From assembly GCA_947495695.1 (NCBI GenBank), contig CANLZP010000003.1, positions 186,001 through 250,000 on the forward strand: DNA of 64,000 nucleotides. The letters are read 5' to 3'. This DNA is from an uncultured Erythrobacter sp. (GTDB taxonomy: Bacteria; Pseudomonadota; Alphaproteobacteria; Sphingomonadales; Sphingomonadaceae). Below the pieces are notes generated by a model. The model saw only the letters and a list, made by a program, of their open reading frames with translations. It made no database searches and had not been told where the DNA came from. The position numbers and the translations under genes were made by a program. Positions 63,337-64,000 of the stretch are shown here, in pieces; positions within the stretch are counted from its first letter, which is position 1; each line of letters begins with the position of its first letter.

Positions 63337-63918
63337 GTGACTGACGTGTCTGCGGCCACGATCGAACAAAAGAATATCCGCACCGGCATATATGCGATGC
63401 TGGGCGCACTGGCGATGCTGGGCATGGGTTATGCGGCGGTCCCGCTGTATGATCTGTTTTGTCGGGTGACAGGCTTTGGCGGCACCACCCAGCGCGCGAG
63501 CGAGAGCGATGCTGATATCGCCGCTCGCTTGGCCAGCAGCGCCGGCGGCAAAACCATGTCCATCCGGTTCGATGCCAGTACTGCGCGCGATGTTCCATGG
63601 TCTTTCCGGCCGACCCAGCCAACCGACACTGTCCAGATCGGCATTCGCGACATGGCGACCTATGTTGCACGCAATAACAGCAATATTCCGATCACTGGTA
63701 CGGCGACTTTCAATGTGGAGCCGGAGCAAGCGGGCAAATATTTCAACAAGATTCAGTGCTTCTGCTTTACCGAGCAGACCTTGCAGCCCGGCGAAGAAGT
63801 CCACATGCCGGTGCTGTATTACGTCGACCCTGCTGCCTTGGAAGACGAAGGCATGGATGGGGTTGAACAGATCACTTTGAGTTACACTTTCCACCGGGCA
63901 ATTGAGCCTGACAGCTAG
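63337..63918 (+). CDS. ctaG: Cytochrome c oxidase assembly protein CtaG (Cox11)
   Basis: A 193-residue copper chaperone that helps build the CuB centre of subunit I. A GTG start three bases after the small upstream gene is followed by one membrane anchor (residues about 15-38) with YAAVPLYDLFCRVTGFGGTT, then a periplasmic Ig-like domain with the copper motif KIQCFCFTEQ (Cys-x-Cys). The family end YTFH is present. Length is typical. Confidence 0.95.
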   Translation: MTDVSAATIEQKNIRTGIYAMLGALAMLGMGYAAVPLYDLFCRVTGFGGTTQRASESDADIAARLASSAGGKTMSIRFDASTARDVPWSFRPTQPTDTVQIGIRDMATYVARNNSNIPITGTATFNVEPEQAGKYFNKIQCFCFTEQTLQPGEEVHMPVLYYVDPAALEDEGMDGVEQITLSYTFHRAIEPDS

Positions 63919-63930
63919 TTGATGCGCATA

Positions 63931-63956
63931 GCCACTGGACCCGGCGGGTCTGTGGC
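63931..63956 (+). other. Hairpin after ctaG
   Basis: GCCAC-TG-GACCC-GGC-GGGTC-TG-TGGC folds into a two-part stem 12 bases after the ctaG stop. No T-tract follows, so it is more likely an mRNA processing or stabilising hairpin within the oxidase transcript than a terminator. Confidence 0.5.
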
Positions 63957-63993
63957 ATTAAGGGCAAATGCAACAGACCACGGGATTGAATAC

Positions 63994-64000
63994 ATGGCCG
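63994..64000 (+). CDS. Possible start of the next gene (subunit III expected)
   Basis: An ATG at 63994 opens a frame reading Met-Ala at the window edge. Oxidase subunit III (ctaE) often follows ctaG in related genomes. Only two codons are visible, so the call is from context alone. Confidence 0.25.

Overview
The window reads as a stretch of chromosome from an alphaproteobacterium of the order Sphingomonadales, most likely Erythrobacteraceae. This is an inference from several signs together: the order infA-maf-RNase E/G-like-yacG-tRNA-Phe, the hisG-hisD-nusB-thiL run, a sphingomonad-type TonB-dependent receptor, a K+-independent proton-pumping pyrophosphatase, a ctaC-ctaD-ctaB-ctaG oxidase cluster and an imperfect inverted repeat of a kind common in these genomes. 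The DNA is moderately GC-rich and densely coding. I see no prophage, insertion sequence, CRISPR array or rRNA.

Layout. 1-2.6 kb: tail of an ABA4-like membrane protein, an acyl-CoA ligase, a DUF938 methyltransferase and an entericidin-type lipoprotein. 2.6-9.4 kb: a DMT transporter, a CpaF-type ATPase with no pilus neighbours, and a three-gene glycosyltransferase operon (GT2, GT-C/GT39-like, GT4). 9.7-14.3 kb: glmS, a GFA-family protein and a membrane-anchored GGDEF-EAL protein. 14.3-19.1 kb: purQ, purS and purC, with an M16 peptidase inside the cluster. 19.4-25.5 kb: a YeiH-type exporter, tRNA-Phe, the yacG/RNase/maf/infA operon and a TonB-dependent receptor. 25.5-30 kb: an alpha/beta hydrolase translationally coupled to a wax-ester synthase/DGAT, then uvrC. 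30-32 kb: a PadR regulator with a clear palindromic operator and a DUF2306-like gene, followed by an AT-richer patch with a small TPR-like gene and a possible PIN-like remnant.

32-41.4 kb: a carotenoid oxygenase, a universal stress protein preceded by a perfect FNR/FixK-type box, tesB, hppA with a good terminator, thiL, nusB, hisD and hisG. 41.4-48.3 kb: accessory metabolism (DUF2332, SDR, BolA, a J-domain protein, GST, an MpaB-like oxygenase, TetR, a double cupin) and a cobS without cobT or cobN. 48.4-51.5 kb: PBP1A and two tandem PaaI-type thioesterases. 51.6-53.7 kb: a three-gene unit consisting of a 46-residue peptide with a hydrophobic aromatic tail and two related cupin-like proteins. 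53.7-58.3 kb: ruvX, a DUF3089 protein, lepB, acpS, a small membrane protein, pdxJ and pyrE. 58.5 kb to the end: aa3-type cytochrome oxidase structural and assembly genes, interrupted by an alpha/beta hydrolase.

The best candidate for an undescribed system is the 51.6-53.7 kb unit. It looks like a precursor peptide with two modifying proteins (RiPP-like). One cupin-like protein keeps an H-x-H...H metal-site pattern. Its partner aligns with it at two histidines but has lost the first, which suggests an active/degenerate pair. Functions given for unrecognised genes are stated as inference.
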